Source: an uncultured Litoreibacter sp.
GTDB taxonomy: Bacteria; Pseudomonadota; Alphaproteobacteria; Rhodobacterales; Rhodobacteraceae
Direction of reading: 5' to 3'
Length of the DNA stretch: 64,000 nucleotides
Assembly: GCA_947504205.1 (NCBI GenBank)
Contig: CANNGL010000001.1
Location: 496,001 to 560,000 of the forward strand
The notes under the pieces were generated by a model. The model was not told the DNA's origin, ran no database searches, and was given only the letters and a program-made list of their open reading frames with translations. Every line of letters starts with the position of its first letter. Within the stretch, counting starts at the first letter, position 1. Shown here one piece after another: positions 55,069 through 64,000 of this stretch. The position numbers and the translations under genes are program-made.

Positions 55069-57207
55069 TTATCCGTTACACTGGCGTGCGAAGCTTTCTC
55101 CGCCAATCCCGCGGGCCCCGAAGCCTGCAAGCTGGACCGACAGAGAGAAATCTGTAGTTGGCGTTACAATAGACGAAGAAGTGAAGCGGCGCGAGAGCGA
55201 AAGGTCAACGCGGGCGCATTCGTTTTGGTAGCTCAGGCCGATGCCCGCGCGCGTGGTGCGGTCTTGGGCAAAATCATAACGCAAATCGCTCGACAGCGTC
55301 CAATGCCGAGAGACGCGGTAGGCTCCGTCAAACGCAATTTCGGAGGTGTCAGTGGGGCGACCAACTGCAGTATCGGCTTCCAGCCAGACAAAGCTAGAGC
55401 CCAGGTTGAATTTGTCGCCACTCCAATTCAGACGCATTTCATTGCGCGCGATGGACAGTTGGTCATCCAAGATTGCTCTGTTGATCAGATCGAAGCGCTC
55501 TCCGATCTTCAGTTGCGCCGCCAGAAGCCAGTCAGATCCGCGACCATTCAGCCCGGTCGAGTCGGGGAACTGGGTTCGCGCCTCATCGCGCAGCACGCGA
55601 CCGACGGTCAAGCCGAGCGACCATCCATCTGGATCTTCGCGCGTGTAGGTTACGCCGATATTGAGCCTTGCACCGGCTTCCTGAGCGTCAACACCCGGGA
55701 ACCGTGAGAAGCGGAACAGGTTGGCCTCGTCAAATTCGACCAAGACGCTGTCTTCATTGTCGACAGGGCGGGTTTTGTCCTGGGACCAGACCACCTGCAC
55801 CACAGGTTCCAGAACATGGGTCGCATTCGCAGTTTGGCGCAGCATCGGCCAACGCCATTCCAGCGCGGCATAAGGCGTGACTTCGGTGGTATCGTCAAAT
55901 GCGACACGCTCATCCTGAATGACCTGATAGCTGTCAACGCGCAGTTCTGTTTCGGTCGCGAAGAGCATCCCGTTGGACATAACCCAGTCCCGACGCCAAT
56001 TGGCGACACCCGACAAGCGCGCGATATCGCGCGCCAAGCCGGTGTTGGTTGCATCGAATGAGGCGCGCCGCCGATGGCCATAGGCCTCTAACTCGAACGA
56101 GGCGAGCCCCCCGATCAGCGAAGGTTCGAAGCGGCGCTTGTAGACCACATCCCCTACGATGGTTGGGACAGTTCTGTTGTCGACCGATGTTCTGAGGGAT
56201 CTGTAGTGAACCAGATCAAACGATATCAGTTGATCGCGCCTTGCCCTTGAGATGTTAATTGCGGAATCCAGCCGGTCCTTGTCAGAATAGCCGTATTGCA
56301 AAAGATATCCCGGGTCGGACACAAGCTCGATATCAAAGGTCGCTTTGAAATTCTTGGGCAGTACAAAGCTGCCATCGACGAAGAGATAGCTGCGGATGTT
56401 CTGAACACCGAGATTGTCTTCGGTGACCGCACCATTTGCTTCGATCTCTCCGAAGCTGAACTTCCGACGATACCGTCCCTCCAGCGTTCTTGAGCCTTTG
56501 GTTGTTACCCAAGGTGTCAGGGTTAGGTCGGCGTGATCTCCAAGCGTGAAGAAGTAGGGTGTGCGTATCCCCAACCCAAGATCGCCGTTTGAGCGCAGTT
56601 CCGGAAACAGGAAGCCTGAAGCGCGCTCAACCGTTGGGTCGGGCAGCCGCAGATAAGGCGTGTAGAAAACCGGTGCGCCAAGGACGCGCAACGTCGCGTT
56701 CTCGAAATAGAGCTGACGTTCTTCTGCGTCATGGGTAATGCGTTTTGCCCGGATTTCCCAAAGCGGTGTCGGGTCGCTTTCACAGACATGACAGCTAGAG
56801 GCGACGGTTTTGTAGAATTGTGTGTAGCGCCCCCCGGTGCGTCTGATTTCATTGGCAGCAAGCTGCAACTGGCGGGCGTAAACAAGACGTGCCTGCGTCA
56901 GCACACCGTTCTGCAAATCGCCTGAGAGCTCACCGAAATTCGCGAATATCGTCGTGCCGTCGGCATCTTTCACATAGATAGGCCCGATGATCTGCAGAAG
57001 GTCATTCTCACCATCATAGCTGATCTGTTGAGCCCGCAGCCGAACCCCGTTTTGCAAGATTTCGACATTGCCCGTGGCAACCAGGGTGGCCGTGTCAGAT
57101 GAATAGTCGATTGCGTCAGCGACCAATGTCGCAGATTGGTCCTGCTGAGCAAGTGCTGCGGTGCTGAGCATGACCAGCGATAAAAGAACACGGGCGAGCA
57201 GGCGCAT
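55069..57207 (-). CDS. lptD: LPS-assembly outer membrane protein LptD
   Basis: A 712-residue outer membrane protein that inserts lipopolysaccharide into the outer leaflet with LptE. Signal peptide ending TAALA, an OstA/LptA-like jellyroll (LVADAIDYSSDTATLVATGN, residues about 30-150) and a large beta-barrel. Cysteines in SSCHVCESDP near residue 140 and ECARV/RQCNG at the end may form disulfides. Start ATG 57207 overlaps the lptG stop (TGATG). Confidence 0.93.
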   Translation of the reverse strand: MRLLARVLLSLVMLSTAALAQQDQSATLVADAIDYSSDTATLVATGNVEILQNGVRLRAQQISYDGENDLLQIIGPIYVKDADGTTIFANFGELSGDLQNGVLTQARLVYARQLQLAANEIRRTGGRYTQFYKTVASSCHVCESDPTPLWEIRAKRITHDAEERQLYFENATLRVLGAPVFYTPYLRLPDPTVERASGFLFPELRSNGDLGLGIRTPYFFTLGDHADLTLTPWVTTKGSRTLEGRYRRKFSFGEIEANGAVTEDNLGVQNIRSYLFVDGSFVLPKNFKATFDIELVSDPGYLLQYGYSDKDRLDSAINISRARRDQLISFDLVHYRSLRTSVDNRTVPTIVGDVVYKRRFEPSLIGGLASFELEAYGHRRRASFDATNTGLARDIARLSGVANWRRDWVMSNGMLFATETELRVDSYQVIQDERVAFDDTTEVTPYAALEWRWPMLRQTANATHVLEPVVQVVWSQDKTRPVDNEDSVLVEFDEANLFRFSRFPGVDAQEAGARLNIGVTYTREDPDGWSLGLTVGRVLRDEARTQFPDSTGLNGRGSDWLLAAQLKIGERFDLINRAILDDQLSIARNEMRLNWSGDKFNLGSSFVWLEADTAVGRPTDTSEIAFDGAYRVSRHWTLSSDLRYDFAQDRTTRAGIGLSYQNECARVDLSLSRRFTSSSIVTPTTDFSLSVQLAGFGARGIGGESFARQCNG

Positions 57208-58304
57208 CAGCCGTCCTCCGTGTGCAGCAACAAGCCTAGTGACATGCATATGCCTGCCAGCGGGGGCGCCCATGCTGCGACGTATACGGGCAGTTGGCCG
57301 TTTTCACCTAACACCTGGGCGAAGTTGCGAAGGAAGTAGATCGAGAACCCGAGAAGCACTGCAAACAAAACCATCAATCCCGTGCGACCAAACCGCGTGT
57401 GTCGCATAGTGAAGCCTGCACCGATAAGGACCATCGCTGCAAGCAGGGCGGGATTGGCAAGCTCCATCTGCAACCAGACCTGATGTTGCAAAGCCGAGAA
57501 GCCCGCGCGTTTAAGTTGCGAGATGAAGTTGGGCAGCTCCCAGATCGGGATCGCGCTCGGTTCTCCAAAACTGTCTCGGATTTGATCACGGGTCAGATCA
57601 GATGGCACCTCAAGCTTCGCTTGCAGGACGGCTGCGGTTTCCGGATTGTCTTGGGCGTCGAAGGTCCAGCGCTTTGCCTTGGACAGGACCCATGCGCCCG
57701 GCTCAAGCACCGCTTCGGCCGCGTTGATGCGATAGCTCACGGCACCCGTGGCATCGAAGCCATAGAATACCACGCCAAAGAACCGCGTACCGTCCAAATT
57801 GGAGCGCTGGGCCTGTATGACGATCTGGCCGTCACCGCTGGCCTGGCGCAGCCAAAGCCCCTTGTCCGAGACGGACGAAATCGACGCACCTGAATTTGCG
57901 TAACGACTGGAGACGATTTCGAACTGTTTTGAGGTTGCCGCGACAATTGGATTGAAGACGGCCACGCCGATGACACCAATGATAATGGCTGAGAAAACGG
58001 GGGCCACGAGACTGCGCAAAGCCGATCTTCCCGAGGCCCGCGTGACTACCATTTCTGAGGTTCGTGCAAGGCTCAGGAACAGGGTGATTGTCGCAAGGAT
58101 AACCAGTAAGGGCAGCATCCGGTACATCGAAGATGGCGCGTTGAGTAGTGCCAGCCTCATGCCTTCCATCAGTCCGACCTGATCGCTGCTGAAACGGCGC
58201 ATTTGTTCGACCAAATCAATCAGGAAGACGATCCCGAAAAAGACCGATGTAACCAACAAGAAGGCCCCGAAGAAACGGCGTCCGAAATAGAGGTCCAGTT
58301 TCAT
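57207..58304 (-). CDS. lptG: LPS export permease LptG
   Basis: A 365-residue inner membrane subunit of the LptB2FG exporter: six helices and a periplasmic jellyroll. MKLDLYFGRRFFGAFLLVTSVFFGIVFLIDLVEQMRR is the typical start; helices SMYRMLPLLVILATITLFLSLART and ALLAAMVLIGAGF follow. Start ATG 58304 overlaps the lptF stop. Confidence 0.93.
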   Translation of the reverse strand: MKLDLYFGRRFFGAFLLVTSVFFGIVFLIDLVEQMRRFSSDQVGLMEGMRLALLNAPSSMYRMLPLLVILATITLFLSLARTSEMVVTRASGRSALRSLVAPVFSAIIIGVIGVAVFNPIVAATSKQFEIVSSRYANSGASISSVSDKGLWLRQASGDGQIVIQAQRSNLDGTRFFGVVFYGFDATGAVSYRINAAEAVLEPGAWVLSKAKRWTFDAQDNPETAAVLQAKLEVPSDLTRDQIRDSFGEPSAIPIWELPNFISQLKRAGFSALQHQVWLQMELANPALLAAMVLIGAGFTMRHTRFGRTGLMVLFAVLLGFSIYFLRNFAQVLGENGQLPVYVAAWAPPLAGICMSLGLLLHTEDG

Positions 58305-59428
58305 GCGGCCTCCAATCGGGAGGAGGGGCGCCTGATCCGTCGTAACGAGGATAGCGTCAGCAAGCCGCTTACCAGCAACGTCCCGACAATCGGCGCGGTA
58401 TAGGCGGCCCACCACTTGTTCGCATCCGCCCGGGCAATTTCCTCGGCGGCGTTCGCGCTCATTTGCACCAGTATGACCAGAACCACGGCGACGACGACTT
58501 GTCGCCACACACCGAAACGCGAGAAACCGCCAATCAGCAGGGTCGAAAAGCCAATCATAGGGACCACGATCGCCAGCAGGGCACGGGAAAACCGCTCATG
58601 TCCCTCGAAGCGGAAATCAGCGAGACCGCCCCGGGCCGTGGCAATATCCTGTTCTGTTGGGTTGAGCAGGGTGGCCGTCGGCAGTTCGGCCAGATCACGC
58701 AGACGCTGTGCGTCAGGACCAATAAGCTGCGCGATGTCGTAGGCAAAGTCATCAAAGGCGATTGTCGAAAGGCGGCCGCTGGATGTTTGGAATGTCTGCG
58801 CCAGTCCGTCAAACATGACCAAGCGCGGACCGCTCTCAGCGCGCACAAGCAACGCGCGTTCAGCCGTATAGGTGACGGTGGTGCCGGCTTCCCGGCTGTC
58901 TTCCAGGAACAGTTCTTCAAACTCACCCAATGGCGTGATGTGGCGGATATAGACCGTGATGCCGCTTGCCGGGTGCAGGAATTGCCCCTCTTTGAGGAAG
59001 CGGGCGGTGATGTCTTTCGATATCTCTTCGCTGCGGCCGCTCAATTCAGTTCTGGCTGCGGGGACCAGCACATGTGCCAGGATGGACACCAATAATGCCA
59101 CCACAAAACCAAACATCAACACGGGACGGGCAATCCGCAGTGAACTGGCACCTGCCGTCTGCATGATGATTAGCTCACTGTCCGAACTCAGCCTGTTGGT
59201 TACATAAACTGCGGCCACGAAAGCCGAGACAGGCAGAACAATCAAAATCACATAGGGCAGGGTCAACAGGGTGAATTCAAGAAAGACCAAAGCGGTCTGC
59301 CCGTCGCCGATCAAATTGTCGAAAATGCTGATGGCCCGGTTTACCCAGTAGACGGAGACCAAGATCAAGGAGAAGAATCCAAAAAGGATCAGGAGTTGCG
59401 ACAGCATATATCTGTCGAATCGTGCCAC
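58301..59428 (-). CDS. lptF: LPS export permease LptF
   Basis: A 375-residue partner of LptG. FDRYMLSQLLILFGFFSLILVSVYWVNRAI, LLTLPYVILIVLPVSAFVAAVYVTNRL, and the conserved SDSELIIMQTAGASSLRI loop mark LptF/LptG permeases. First gene of the cluster, divergent from pepA across 125 bases with no other gene. LptB is not in the window. Confidence 0.93.
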   Translation of the reverse strand: MARFDRYMLSQLLILFGFFSLILVSVYWVNRAISIFDNLIGDGQTALVFLEFTLLTLPYVILIVLPVSAFVAAVYVTNRLSSDSELIIMQTAGASSLRIARPVLMFGFVVALLVSILAHVLVPAARTELSGRSEEISKDITARFLKEGQFLHPASGITVYIRHITPLGEFEELFLEDSREAGTTVTYTAERALLVRAESGPRLVMFDGLAQTFQTSSGRLSTIAFDDFAYDIAQLIGPDAQRLRDLAELPTATLLNPTEQDIATARGGLADFRFEGHERFSRALLAIVVPMIGFSTLLIGGFSRFGVWRQVVVAVVLVILVQMSANAAEEIARADANKWWAAYTAPIVGTLLVSGLLTLSSLRRIRRPSSRLEAA

Positions 59429-59553
59429 CCGTATCCCCTCTTTTCTTTTGCCCTGAACTTACCCGATCAAGTTGGCCTCGAACAGGGGGTTCTGGTCAAG
59501 GACGGCGCATCGGGTTAGCAATGCCACAAATAGCCATCTCAGGAGATCATATC

Positions 59554-61023
59554 ATGACCGCACCCATTCCACTCGACATCCTGGAAACTGATCTCGATCT
59601 GATCAAGGAGCGGGCCGGAAAGCTGGCGATTTTCATCCCTGAGACCGGCGCAATGGATGCGACCGCGCGCCGGGTCAATCGCTTGTCAAAAGGTGCAGTT
59701 GCACGGCTGTTGGAGAGCCCACGCTTTGAAAAGTTGAAGCCGGGTGAGGCTATTCAACTGGCATTCCCACAAGGGATGACGGCGGAAGCGGTCATCGTGG
59801 TGAAATTACCAAGACGGCCGAAGGTTGAACAAGCGCGCAAAGCTGGTGCGACGCTGGCAAAGCAGATGGGCAAGGTGGCGCTGACCGCGCTTTGTGGCAA
59901 TCTTTCGCGGACGGATGAATTGGCGCTAGGTCTGATGATGCGTGCTTATGAATTCTCCGATCATAAAACTGCTGATCAGGAAGCGACGCCCGGCGCAACT
60001 TTGATGGTCAACTCGACAGATGGGCTTGAGGAGGCTCTGAGTGTGCAACGCGCGGTGGCCGAGGGTGTGTTTTTCACGCGCGATCTGACCAATGAACCCG
60101 CCAATATTTTGACAACCACCGAATTTGCAGACCGGCTGAAAGAGATGGAAGCGCTGGGACTGAAGGTTGAAGTTCTCGAAGAAAAAGAGCTTGAGAAGCT
60201 CGGTATGCGCACGCTTCTGAGCGTGGGGCAGGGATCCGACAGCCCGTCCAAGGTGGTCGTGATGCAGTGGAGTGGTGGCAAATCAGATGACAAGCCATTT
60301 GCCTTGGTCGGCAAGGGCGTTGTCTTTGATACGGGTGGCATCTCTCTGAAGCCTGCGGGCGGCATGGAAGACATGACCATGGATATGGGCGGCGCGGGCG
60401 TTGTCTCTGGCGTTATGAAGACTTTGGCACTGCGGAAGTCCAAAGCCAATGTCGTTGGGCTGGTTGGTCTGGTCGAGAATATGCCCTCTGGAAATGCGAC
60501 GCGCCCCGGTGACGTGGTGACGTCGATGAAGGGGGATACCGTCGAGATTATCAATACCGACGCAGAGGGGCGCTTGGTTCTGGCAGATGTGCTGTGGTAT
60601 GCTCAGGAGCGGTTCGAGCCAGTCGGATGCATCAATCTGGCGACACTGACAGGGGCGATCATTATCGGTTTGGGTCATGAAAACGCGGGGGTGTTTTCGA
60701 ACAGCGATCCGCTGAGCAACGCGTTTCTGAAAGCGGCAGAGGCTGAAGAGGAAGGCGCTTGGCGGATGCCGATGGGAAAAGCCTATGACGATCAGTTGAA
60801 ATCGCGGATCGCTGACATGAAAAATGTGGGTGGCCGTCCAGCAGGTTCGATCACCGCTGCCCAGTTTTTGCAGCGCTTTATCAAACCGGAAACGGCGTGG
60901 ATTCATCTTGATATCGCAGGTGTGGCTTCGGTCAAATCAGAGACGGCCTTTGCGCCGAAAGGGGCAACCGGCTGGGGCGTTCGCGCGCTCAACAGGCTGA
61001 TTGCCGATAAGTTCGAAGGCTGA
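59554..61023 (+). CDS. pepA: Leucyl aminopeptidase (M17)
   Basis: A 489-residue dizinc aminopeptidase, probably hexameric, removing N-terminal residues in the cytoplasm. Metal and catalytic motifs: VGKGVVFDTGGISLKPAGGMEDMTMDMGGAG and the family signature NTDAEGRLVLADVLWY; C-terminal WIHLDIAGVA. Start ATG 59554 with AGGAGA upstream. Its stop overlaps the holC start (TGATG). Confidence 0.95.
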   Translation: MTAPIPLDILETDLDLIKERAGKLAIFIPETGAMDATARRVNRLSKGAVARLLESPRFEKLKPGEAIQLAFPQGMTAEAVIVVKLPRRPKVEQARKAGATLAKQMGKVALTALCGNLSRTDELALGLMMRAYEFSDHKTADQEATPGATLMVNSTDGLEEALSVQRAVAEGVFFTRDLTNEPANILTTTEFADRLKEMEALGLKVEVLEEKELEKLGMRTLLSVGQGSDSPSKVVVMQWSGGKSDDKPFALVGKGVVFDTGGISLKPAGGMEDMTMDMGGAGVVSGVMKTLALRKSKANVVGLVGLVENMPSGNATRPGDVVTSMKGDTVEIINTDAEGRLVLADVLWYAQERFEPVGCINLATLTGAIIIGLGHENAGVFSNSDPLSNAFLKAAEAEEEGAWRMPMGKAYDDQLKSRIADMKNVGGRPAGSITAAQFLQRFIKPETAWIHLDIAGVASVKSETAFAPKGATGWGVRALNRLIADKFEG

Positions 61024-61487
61024 TGGGCGAGGCGTATTTCTATCATCTGACCCGGCAGCCGCTGGAGGCCGCCTTGCCAAAGCTTCTTGGTTTGGCGCTC
61101 AAACAGGGGTGGCGCATTTCGGTGCGTGGCCCAACGGCGGAGCGGGTGAGTTGGCTGGATGAACGCCTCTGGCTTGAAGAAGGGTTTTTGCCGCATGGGC
61201 AGGCTGGCAGTGGTTTCGATGCTGATCAACCAATCCTGCTGACCGCCAATACGGATATGGCAAATGCGCCGGATTGCCTGATCTGTTTCGACGGAGCAGA
61301 GGTCGCCCCGGATGAAGTTCTGTCAATGACCCGCACGATGGTTGTGTTCAATGGCCACGACGGCGAGGCGCTTGAAACAGCCAGAGGCCAGTGGAAAACC
61401 CTCACAGGCGAAGGTGTTCCGGCGAAGTACTGGTCGCAGGAGGCCGGTCCGTGGGAGATGAAGGCCGAGCATAAAGCGGACGGCTAA
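61023..61487 (+). CDS. holC: DNA polymerase III chi subunit
   Basis: A 154-residue protein matching HolC: MGEAYFYHLTRQPLEAALPKLLGLALKQGWRISVRGPTAERVSWLDERLWL and SFLPHG-like EGFLPHGQAGSGFDADQPILLT. Chi links the clamp loader to SSB. The gene lies directly after pepA, the common order in proteobacteria. Confidence 0.92.
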   Translation: MGEAYFYHLTRQPLEAALPKLLGLALKQGWRISVRGPTAERVSWLDERLWLEEGFLPHGQAGSGFDADQPILLTANTDMANAPDCLICFDGAEVAPDEVLSMTRTMVVFNGHDGEALETARGQWKTLTGEGVPAKYWSQEAGPWEMKAEHKADG

Positions 61488-61491
61488 GCGC

Positions 61492-62073
61492 TCAGCGCTG
61501 CAGGATCAGACGATTATTCTCGATCTTGACGGTTTCAAAGCGCTGCAAATATGCCATGCCGAGCAGCGAGGTATCCAGCTCTCCCTCATTGACCCATGCG
61601 CGCAGGCGATCCTCCGGCAAGTCCCCGACACGTACATCGTCGATTGTTATGCGGGCTGTGCGCACTGTTCCGTTCGCCGTCGAGGCGCGTCCGGAATAGA
61701 TCAAGCTTTCGGGATCAATGCCGATGCGCTGGGCGTCATCGGCTGTCAGAACGACATCTGTCGCGCCCGTATCAACCACGAACTCGACCGGTACGTCGTT
61801 AAGGGTGAGCGTCAGATAGTAGTGGCCGTCATCGCGGCGCGGTGCCTCGATACGTTCTTGATCAATCATCACCGATTGTTGGGGCAGGATCGCGCCAGAG
61901 ATGTCGTTCCACAGCCCATAGCTCACTGCGACGCCGATTATGATGAATGTCCAAAGCGCGGCATTCCGGGCGAACTCTCCCAGATTGCGCCGATACGAAA
62001 CGAAGGCGTAGCTCGCTATCAAACATCCAAGCAGGATGAGGTAGATCAGTTGTCCGGTATCATCGCCACTCAT
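61492..62073 (-). CDS. Membrane-anchored retropepsin-like aspartic protease (TIGR02281)
   Basis: A 193-residue protein with two N-terminal membrane helices (about 8-26 and 38-56) and a retropepsin domain with FVVDTGATDVVLTADDAQRIGI (catalytic Asp about 101). Matches the TIGR02281 clan AA family of alphaproteobacteria. Substrate unknown. Convergent with holC. Confidence 0.87.
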   Translation of the reverse strand: MSGDDTGQLIYLILLGCLIASYAFVSYRRNLGEFARNAALWTFIIIGVAVSYGLWNDISGAILPQQSVMIDQERIEAPRRDDGHYYLTLTLNDVPVEFVVDTGATDVVLTADDAQRIGIDPESLIYSGRASTANGTVRTARITIDDVRVGDLPEDRLRAWVNEGELDTSLLGMAYLQRFETVKIENNRLILQR

Positions 62074-62110
62074 GTCAGGGCCTCCTGAATGTCATATAGG
62101 GAGTGCCGCG

Positions 62111-62731
62111 TCAGCTTGCCAGAAATCCAAAATCCGCCATGCCATCGAGGACGAACTGAACCGCCAGCGCGGCCAGCAACATACCAAGCAGGCGGGTGAC
62201 GACCTTAATCCCTGTGGCGCCCAGTAGCCGCTCAAAAAGGCCTGCGGTCAAAGCCAGCAAAAACACCAGCAGCACGGTGGCCACCATGGCGCCGAAGACT
62301 GTGATAGTGTTGGCCAAGCTGCCTTCGGCGGCATCCACCAGCAAAATCATCGATGTCATTGATCCGGCCCCTGCGATAAGCGGCATGGCCAGCGGGAACA
62401 CTGATGGGTCTTCGCGCGCCTCGTCTGCCTGGTTTTCGCGTCGCTCGCTGCGGCGTTCAAAGAGCATGTCGAACGCTGTCACAAAAAGCAGGATACCGCC
62501 CGAGATGCGAAACGCAGGCATCGAGATGCCGACAAAGGCCAAAACTTCCTCCCCAGCCAGCCCGAATACAGTCAATATGCCAATCGCAAACACACAAGCT
62601 CGTGCCGCGATGCGCCGCCGCTCCTGCGCGGGCATCCCTTGGGTCAGGGCGACGAACATGGGTGTCAGACCGATTGGGTCGATGATGACAAACAGTGTCA
62701 CGAAGGCAGTGATCGCAAAGGTGAAATCCAT
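62111..62731 (-). CDS. MarC-family integral membrane protein
   Basis: A 206-residue six-helix membrane protein: FVTLFVIIDPIGLTPMFVALTQGM and FPLAMPLIAGAGSMTSMILL are the two conserved MarC repeats. Despite the name, a role in multiple antibiotic resistance is not supported; function unknown. It follows the ABC-F gene by three bases on the same strand. Confidence 0.88.
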   Translation of the reverse strand: MDFTFAITAFVTLFVIIDPIGLTPMFVALTQGMPAQERRRIAARACVFAIGILTVFGLAGEEVLAFVGISMPAFRISGGILLFVTAFDMLFERRSERRENQADEAREDPSVFPLAMPLIAGAGSMTSMILLVDAAEGSLANTITVFGAMVATVLLVFLLALTAGLFERLLGATGIKVVTRLLGMLLAALAVQFVLDGMADFGFLAS

Positions 62732-62734
62732 GCG

Positions 62735-64000
62735 CTAAGCCTCTGCCTTATCTAGCTTTTCTTGCGCCGATACCCAAATGGCTTCGGCCCGATCCAGTGC
62801 TTCCATCACCTCTGAATACTTCTTCTGCCAGACCAGACGTTTGGCCTCCATGTGATCTTCATAGGCCTCTGGCTTTGCCAGTCGCGCGGCCAGTTCATCC
62901 TGCATGTCGGTCAGTTTCTGGATACGGGCCTCAGCTTTGCGGACCTCGCTGCGCATTTCCAAAAGAGCGTCCCGGCTGGGTCGCTTCTTAACTGGGCGTG
63001 CCTGAGATTTCTTGCTTTCAGGCGTCTTGAGCAGCATCGCGCGATAGCTATCCAAATCCCCCTCATAGGGTGCCACATGGCCGTCCTTCACCAACCACAG
63101 ACGGTCTGCGACAAGACTGAGCAAATGCATGTCGTGGCTAACCAGAATGACAGCGCCAGAATAGGCGGTCAGGGCCTCTACAAGTGCTTCGCGGCTTTCC
63201 ATATCAAGGTGGTTTGTCGGCTCGTCCAGGATCAACATATGAGGCGCATCCAGCGTCGCCAGCAACAACGATAGCCGCGCCTTCTGGCCACCCGAAAGCC
63301 GGGACACGATGGTATCCGCCTGATCCGCCGTTAATCCGAAGCCTGCGAGACGAGCCCTGTGCCGGGCTGGTGTTTGGTCGGGCAGGGCGCGGCGCAAGTG
63401 ATCTATGGGCGTTTCGCCCGCTTCCAGCTCTTCCAGTTGATGCTGTGCGAAGTAACCCACGCGCAGCTTGGACGCCTTGATCATGCGGCCCGACATTTTC
63501 TCAAGTTTGCCAGACAACAGTTTGGAAAGGGTGGATTTTCCTTCGCCATTGCGCCCCAGAAGCGCGATGCGGTCGTCCTGATCGATGCGCAGAGAGAGGC
63601 GTGATAAGACGGTCGTATCTCCGTATCCCACCGACGCCCCTTCCAGAGAGATAATCGGTGGCGACAATTCCTCGGGCTCGGGAAAAGTGAAGGCGCGCAA
63701 GGCCGCTTCTTCCACACTTGCAATAGGTTGCATTTTGGCCAGCGCTTTCAAGCGCGACTGTGCCTGACGGGCCTTGTCTGCTTTGTAGCGAAACCGGTCG
63801 ACGTAGGATTGCAAATGGGCGCGGCGGGTTTCTTGCTTTCTGGCTTCGGCTTGGGCCACCGCCAGACGCTCTGCCTTTTGCCGGGCAAACTGGTCGTAAG
63901 GCCCCTGATAGAGCGTCAGTTTGCGCCCTTCGAGATGCAGGATCGCATTTACCGATCGGTTCAACAAGCCACGGTCGTGAGAGATGACGATCACTGTGTG
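62735..64000 (-). CDS. ABC-F family ATPase (N-terminus cut by window edge)
   Basis: About 421 residues visible; the frame is open to the window edge. The visible part begins with the end of the first ATPase domain (HTVIVISHDRGLLN), then the linker (PtIM) helix, then a complete second domain with Walker A LLGRNGEGKSTLSKLLSG, signature RLSGGQKARLSLLLATLDAPHMLILDEPTNHLD and a C-terminal coiled coil (about 340-420). Resembles Uup/YheS, ribosome-associated ATPases. Subfamily not certain. Confidence 0.92.
   Translation of the reverse strand, partial: HTVIVISHDRGLLNRSVNAILHLEGRKLTLYQGPYDQFARQKAERLAVAQAEARKQETRRAHLQSYVDRFRYKADKARQAQSRLKALAKMQPIASVEEAALRAFTFPEPEELSPPIISLEGASVGYGDTTVLSRLSLRIDQDDRIALLGRNGEGKSTLSKLLSGKLEKMSGRMIKASKLRVGYFAQHQLEELEAGETPIDHLRRALPDQTPARHRARLAGFGLTADQADTIVSRLSGGQKARLSLLLATLDAPHMLILDEPTNHLDMESREALVEALTAYSGAVILVSHDMHLLSLVADRLWLVKDGHVAPYEGDLDSYRAMLLKTPESKKSQARPVKKRPSRDALLEMRSEVRKAEARIQKLTDMQDELAARLAKPEAYEDHMEAKRLVWQKKYSEVMEALDRAEAIWVSAQEKLDKAEA

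Overview
The window reads as chromosome of a marine alphaproteobacterium of the family Rhodobacteraceae (Roseobacter group). Support comes from a circularly permuted two-piece tmRNA gene, adjacent sciP and ctrA cell-cycle genes, a VPLPA-CTERM exosortase substrate, family-restricted small proteins (DUF6477, DUF6456, DUF4169, Usg), a GTTC-N7-GTTC type LexA box, and the gene order lptF-lptG-lptD-surA-pdxA-rsmA opposite pepA-holC. Both ends cut genes: an EamA transporter on the left and an ABC-F ATPase on the right. I see no insertion sequence, prophage, CRISPR array, rRNA or tRNA gene. Most of the window is core chromosome with a few accessory cassettes.

Layout. 0-9 kb: two drug/metabolite exporters, a FadL-type outer membrane protein, a zinc-peptidase-like protein that has lost its catalytic glutamate, guaA, an orphan MttB-like methyltransferase, and a DUF6477/DUF6456 regulator pair. 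9-17.6 kb: lipA, a flavin monooxygenase, a diheme cytochrome c with a cytochrome c', hpt with an overlapping 59-residue membrane protein, a COQ10/RatA protein, a PrpD-like protein, mnmA, then sciP and ctrA. 17.7-29.7 kb: ligA and recG, a possible SOS-controlled 40-residue membrane protein, an IscU-like scaffold, hisI, gluQ, a methyltransferase, trmFO, gyrA, usg and a TusA-like protein.

29.7-43.1 kb is more accessory: an alpha/beta hydrolase coupled to a cytochrome P450; fumC with DUF4169 and a ribbon-helix-helix protein; a Tat-exported haloalkane dehalogenase with divergent LysR; sspB; a rhodanese-ChrB/ChrA pair; a PhyH dioxygenase/ABM/NIPSNAP operon with divergent winged-helix regulator and a near-ideal operator; a DUF1194 protein; and ssrA. 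43.2-51.5 kb holds valine catabolism (isobutyryl-CoA dehydrogenase, 3-hydroxyisobutyryl-CoA hydrolase, mmsB, and separately mmsA with a LysR regulator), interrupted by a VPLPA-CTERM protein, a cupredoxin and a YbdK ligase. 51.5-64 kb is envelope biogenesis (lptF, lptG, lptD, surA), pdxA, rsmA, pepA, holC, an aspartic protease, MarC and ABC-F.

Three small proteins of 40, 58 and 59 residues were found by reading the gaps directly. The most interesting signal is the 40-residue membrane protein behind a perfect alphaproteobacterial LexA box, which by analogy with Caulobacter SidA could be a DNA-damage-induced division inhibitor. SspB, tmRNA and CtrA in one window together touch the ClpXP protein-quality and cell-cycle circuit.
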